Shown here: in pieces, positions 60,122 through 64,000 of the stretch | Layout of the letters: each line of letters starts with the position of its first letter | How positions within the stretch are numbered: position 1 is the stretch's first letter | NCBI GenBank assembly: GCA_018873245.2 | Contig: JAEMBT020000008.1 | Coordinates: forward strand, 13,875,172-13,939,171 | Direction of reading: 5' to 3' | DNA length: 64,000 bases | From: Archegozetes longisetosus | Taxonomy: Eukaryota > Arthropoda > Arachnida > Sarcoptiformes > Trhypochthoniidae | Position numbers and translations under genes: made by a program | The notes under the pieces: generated by a model | Seen by the model: only the letters and a program-made list of their open reading frames with translations | Database searches by the model: none | What the model was told of the DNA's origin: nothing

Positions 60122-63100
60122 TCAAGAAAATGTGTGGTATCTGAAACTTTAGTATTGGATAATTGCCTGAAAAAAGCTGAGAATGCTACTATTGATCCAT
60201 ATATCAAAGTTTAGGCAACGCAGACTCGCTCAGCACATAACCGAGTAATCAAATAAAAAATTTAATGAAAACAAATAAAAAGTTATTACTATTTCCTATT
60301 AAACGCTTTCACAAGTCTAACTTAAATCGTTGATAAACTGGCTCATAGTCTCCAAGGTAAAACTGAAAGAAATTTACATCTGATTTACTGGTTTGATCAG
60401 ATGAAGAAATTGAACATTTAGATAAATTAGTCTTTTCATATAGAAACTAAAATTGAGATGAATTCGTGCTATTTCTCAATAGTAAAGCACGCAATTATAG
60501 TTCTTAATTAAAGAATTTTTAAAATAAAAGCTATTTTTCGTTTCACTTTTTTGACATTTCAATAATAATCTTTAAGTTGAAATACAATTATTGATCAATG
60601 AATAAAATGACGTGTTATTCAAATCTATGTCAGATAACTTTCTACTGCAATATGTATTCATTCGTGCAATTGAGGAGAGCATAAAAATTGAATCCTAAAT
60701 TTTATATTTCAAACTACTAGCAATCACTCAACTTCAAACAATTGAAAGTTTTAATGGATTAAATTTTCACTTCTAGCAGATCCCTATTCCGAAATCTCTG
60801 CATTTCATCGATAATATTCATTTGAGTCACTCATAAGAGATGAGTGATCAAAATAATATCTTAAGCATTTATTTGATTCTTATGCTATTTAAAGCTAAAG
60901 ATGCACTGCAATAATCAATCATTTGCAAATCTCAATAATCAGTTACATAATTTGATCTCTTATTTAGTTTCTGCCATAAGTTGATAGACAGAAAACTAGC
61001 AATCCGTTATCATTTTGTAAGCTATATAATTAAATATGAACCATTTACTTATTGTATTGATTTTATGTGAATTATATACCAAAGTCTTTCTATGACAGAG
61101 ATGTAAGAGATGTAAGAAATGAAAGTAAGCTCTCCTAACGTGAAGCATCATTGCGGAAGATTAAGTGCACAGTTGGAGATTACAAATTATGCACTAAATA
61201 AGACAAGATCGAAAGTCTGACTTACTCGGGAAAGTAGAATAGCTGATGAATTTTTTCCATGCAGCGTCCAATTAATTTCGTTCTCTCCTCCAAATCCCGA
61301 ATCACATAAGACTTAATCCAAAACAAAACCAAAAATGAAATATTTATTTCTAACATATTTTACTATACACTACCTATAAATACGGTATAGATGAAAACAT
61401 TGACCAAAACCATATCTAAGTTACTATATTTTTTTCCATTCATTTCAATACCACACTGAATGTTGTGACAAATATCTGAGAACTAACTTTCTTGAAATTT
61501 CATGATAGGTCTCTGTCGAACAACTGGTAGTATAAAAAGTCAAAACAATACTTATAATAAATAATGAAAACTTGTCATTAAAAACAGTGATCACAAAGCA
61601 TTGAGTCTAATTATTAATTTGCATAATATGTGATATCAATTTAAAGATTTTTCTGCAGGAATGACATACAGTGGGACTCGAATTGAATTGGCCTCCAAAC
61701 CATTGTATCTTTGTTAAGAAAAATCAAAACTTTCCCAGAATAAGCTTTCAAAATTGAATTTCAATTTGATTTATAACCATAGATATAATGTTGATAAGAA
61801 GAATTTGCAAAGTTAAGCTTGGAATCAATGATTGATTCTGGAAGGGGTTCACAGAATTTGAATATTACTGAATTAGCTGAAGGGCAGTTTATTGCATAGA
61901 TGTACTTAATTATGGGAATACGTGACTTATCGCTCTTATAATTTAGATGATTTTATCCCAATTATTAATTACTATACAGTATTCTGTTTGTATTATTGGG
62001 GAAAAGGCGTATTCACTTTCGAAATGTCAATTATGAATTTCATATTATCATAACGTTTTATGAATTTTACATTAAGATCACTTTTATGCTACGCACACTT
62101 TGTATTGAAATATATATCAATAAAAGCTTATTATCAGATTACGTTAGCTCATCGTTTCAATGTAATCATCAATTATAATACTATGATTACTCCTTCAACA
62201 ATAGGCTATACAACAATCCTATACAACAATCCTACTTTTCTTATTCCTTTCTATCTCCAACTTCAATGACACGCCAATCCGTTTACATCATAAGTAGTAT
62301 TGCTTTAGATATTTATCTTCCTATATACTCTTTTGTTAATCATTAACATTAATATAACTCAGTCTCAACTAGCATTTGCAATTAAACCTAAATCTCATTA
62401 CTCCTTCTTCTTCTAAGTTCGGTCTCAATCAATCTAACTTGAGAACTTTACTTTCTAAGTTGTGAAAGCTTTTCATTGATCAGTGGGACAAAACGTACAA
62501 GTTATCTACTATTTCGAAAATGTATTCTCCATTTAAGTAAATTTGTGTTCGCAAGTTCTGTAGTTTTCACTGAATAATCAGCACGTCTTAGCCTTTGAAT
62601 AATTAATGGCACAAAATTACAGCTTTGTATCAATTAAAAATTCTATTTAGACTTCATTAAACTAAAAGCTTCATTATTGCTAATAGAATTAAGTCTACTT
62701 CAAGTTTTAATGATCTTCTATCAATATTTTCAATCTTTAAAATATGTGAGTTTTAGCACTGATTGCCCTCAAAAATAGTTTTGATAGGCATTCATCTAAA
62801 TTATTGGTATTTATAATATTTATAGAAATAAAATAATGCTTTTCAGCTGAAATACTCAATCGGAAAATGGAATTAATGAGAAGTTAGCAAGAATTTATAG
62901 GTGAAAGACGAAAAATTGGGTAATTATTTTGATCTATTTTCCATCAATTGTATAACCCATTAAATAGACAGTTAAAGTGAATTTGACAATTAATGTCACT
63001 ATTGAAAATCTTAATGATTGAGTGCTTTGTCAATCTTAATGAAAAATATAATAGTAATAAATAATCCAAGTTTTATCCTCATCATTCTTCAATTTTTATT

Positions 63101-64000
63101 ATTGCTAAATATTCTAGATGAGCTAACTCTGAGCTAACTCTGAGCTAACTCAAGTCAATTTCTATAACAATATCAATACCTATCACTTATTATAGGGTTT
63201 AGGGTTACAAACTTTTAATTACTTCTCATTTTGAAAGCTTGTTTCAACTTCATATAATAATCTGATTAATTACCAATACTTGTTAATAATGTAAAAATGA
63301 TGGTTAATTAACTTTTCAAAAGTACTAATGTTCTGAAAAGGAGCGAATGGTTTGAATGGTTTACTCTGTTCTGTGCTTTTAAACTTATACCGTTTTCTAT
63401 ACTCTTTTTCATATTTTAATTGAAGGCCACAATAAGTCAATTTCAGTGAACGTCTTCCAGAACAATACGTTAAGTATTTCAAGCTTGGTTTCAAATTATT
63501 AATTTTATAAAATCTCATTATTCAACGAAAACATTGCACATATTGTGACAAAAAACTTCCCAGCTAAGTAAACCATTTTGGCTTCACATAAGAACATAAC
63601 TAAGAGAATCATTGTTAGGTACAAGAGCCTAACGAGTAACAGATCGTAATTAATTTACGTCAAACTTGTCAGCTTTACAATGAGTCAGTATTAAGGAATT
63701 ATGTCATACATTGTATGAAACAATTTTAAAATTCTAAGCACAAACTGGTTCTCGTATTTTAACACTTCACTTCTATAGACTTTCGGCATGAATTGTAAAG
63801 CTAACGAATGAGTTGGGATATCTCTAGCATTTTTATGTGTAAGATATGATTGTTGGATATCCTCTCGCATTCTTATGTAGAAGGTACTATTGTTGTCATA
63901 GTAATGGAAATATTACGCGCATTCCAATCTTACTTTCAATTACAGCTATTAACATAATCGTTCAAAAATCTTCACTAATTCAATTAATCACTCTCTATCT
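60122..64000. other. 3.9-kb AT-rich end region
   Basis: No recognisable gene. It may contain the intron or promoter of the minus-strand CBM14 gene. At 63119-63152 GAGCTAACTCT is repeated three times. The minus-strand frame 63270-63518 is basic and Tyr-rich but unsupported. Confidence 0.45.

Noticed and set aside
63270-63518. 82-codon basic Tyr-rich minus-strand frame, tested as the missing first exon of the 58-60 kb CBM14 gene
   Set aside because: No signal peptide, and the donor-like sites near its end are in the wrong phase for the exon at 60116.

Overview
The window is nuclear DNA of an AT-rich arthropod. The signs are spliced host genes with very short introns (55-86 bp in most), arthropod-type chitin-binding (CBM14) secreted proteins, a GDP-fucose transporter, a mucolipin channel, and cut-and-paste DNA transposons. 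A mite or other small chelicerate is my best guess from base composition and intron size; no single gene proves it.

Layout. 0-12 kb is a compact host block: an acetyl-CoA C-acetyltransferase 5' end (minus), an aminopeptidase N ectoenzyme (plus, 6 exons), mucolipin/TRPML (minus, 3 exons), the GDP-fucose transporter SLC35C1 (plus, 1 exon) and RBBP4/Caf1-55 (minus, 3 exons). All splice junctions given here keep frame and follow GT-AG. 12-31 kb is a transposon island: a dead Tc1/mariner-IS630-like transposase, a degenerate NB-ARC (STAND ATPase)-ankyrin gene of possible lateral origin, a hAT element with exact 8-bp target duplications, a TIR-bounded element carrying a heat-shock-element-like array plus TATA box, a 7.0-kb Mutator-like element (MULE) with a 9-bp target duplication and TIRs built of tandem GTCGCC motifs, and a 1.1-kb element with about 30-bp TIRs. 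The MULE itself contains a ZBED-type hAT remnant with its own 8-bp duplication, a Tc1/mariner-like MITE and a foldback element. 31-42 kb holds only simple repeats.

42-60 kb holds a cluster of three secreted single-CBM14 proteins that differ in their low-complexity regions: Gly/Ser/Tyr-rich (plus), Pro/Glu-rich with alternative 3' ends (plus), and Arg/Tyr/Ser-rich (minus, 5' end not found). They share the flanking signature (D-F/Y-P-x-Y ... F-x-C before the domain, a-Y/FY-x-x-N-type tail after the last Cys) and are probably cuticle or extracellular-matrix proteins. 60-64 kb shows no recognisable gene.

Nothing retroviral, LTR or Polinton-like was recognised. The most unusual signals are the heat-shock-like promoter inside a transposon, the NB-ARC-ankyrin gene with homogenised 99-bp repeats, the nested MULE, and the three interchangeable GK-starting 3' ends of the Pro/Glu-rich CBM14 gene.
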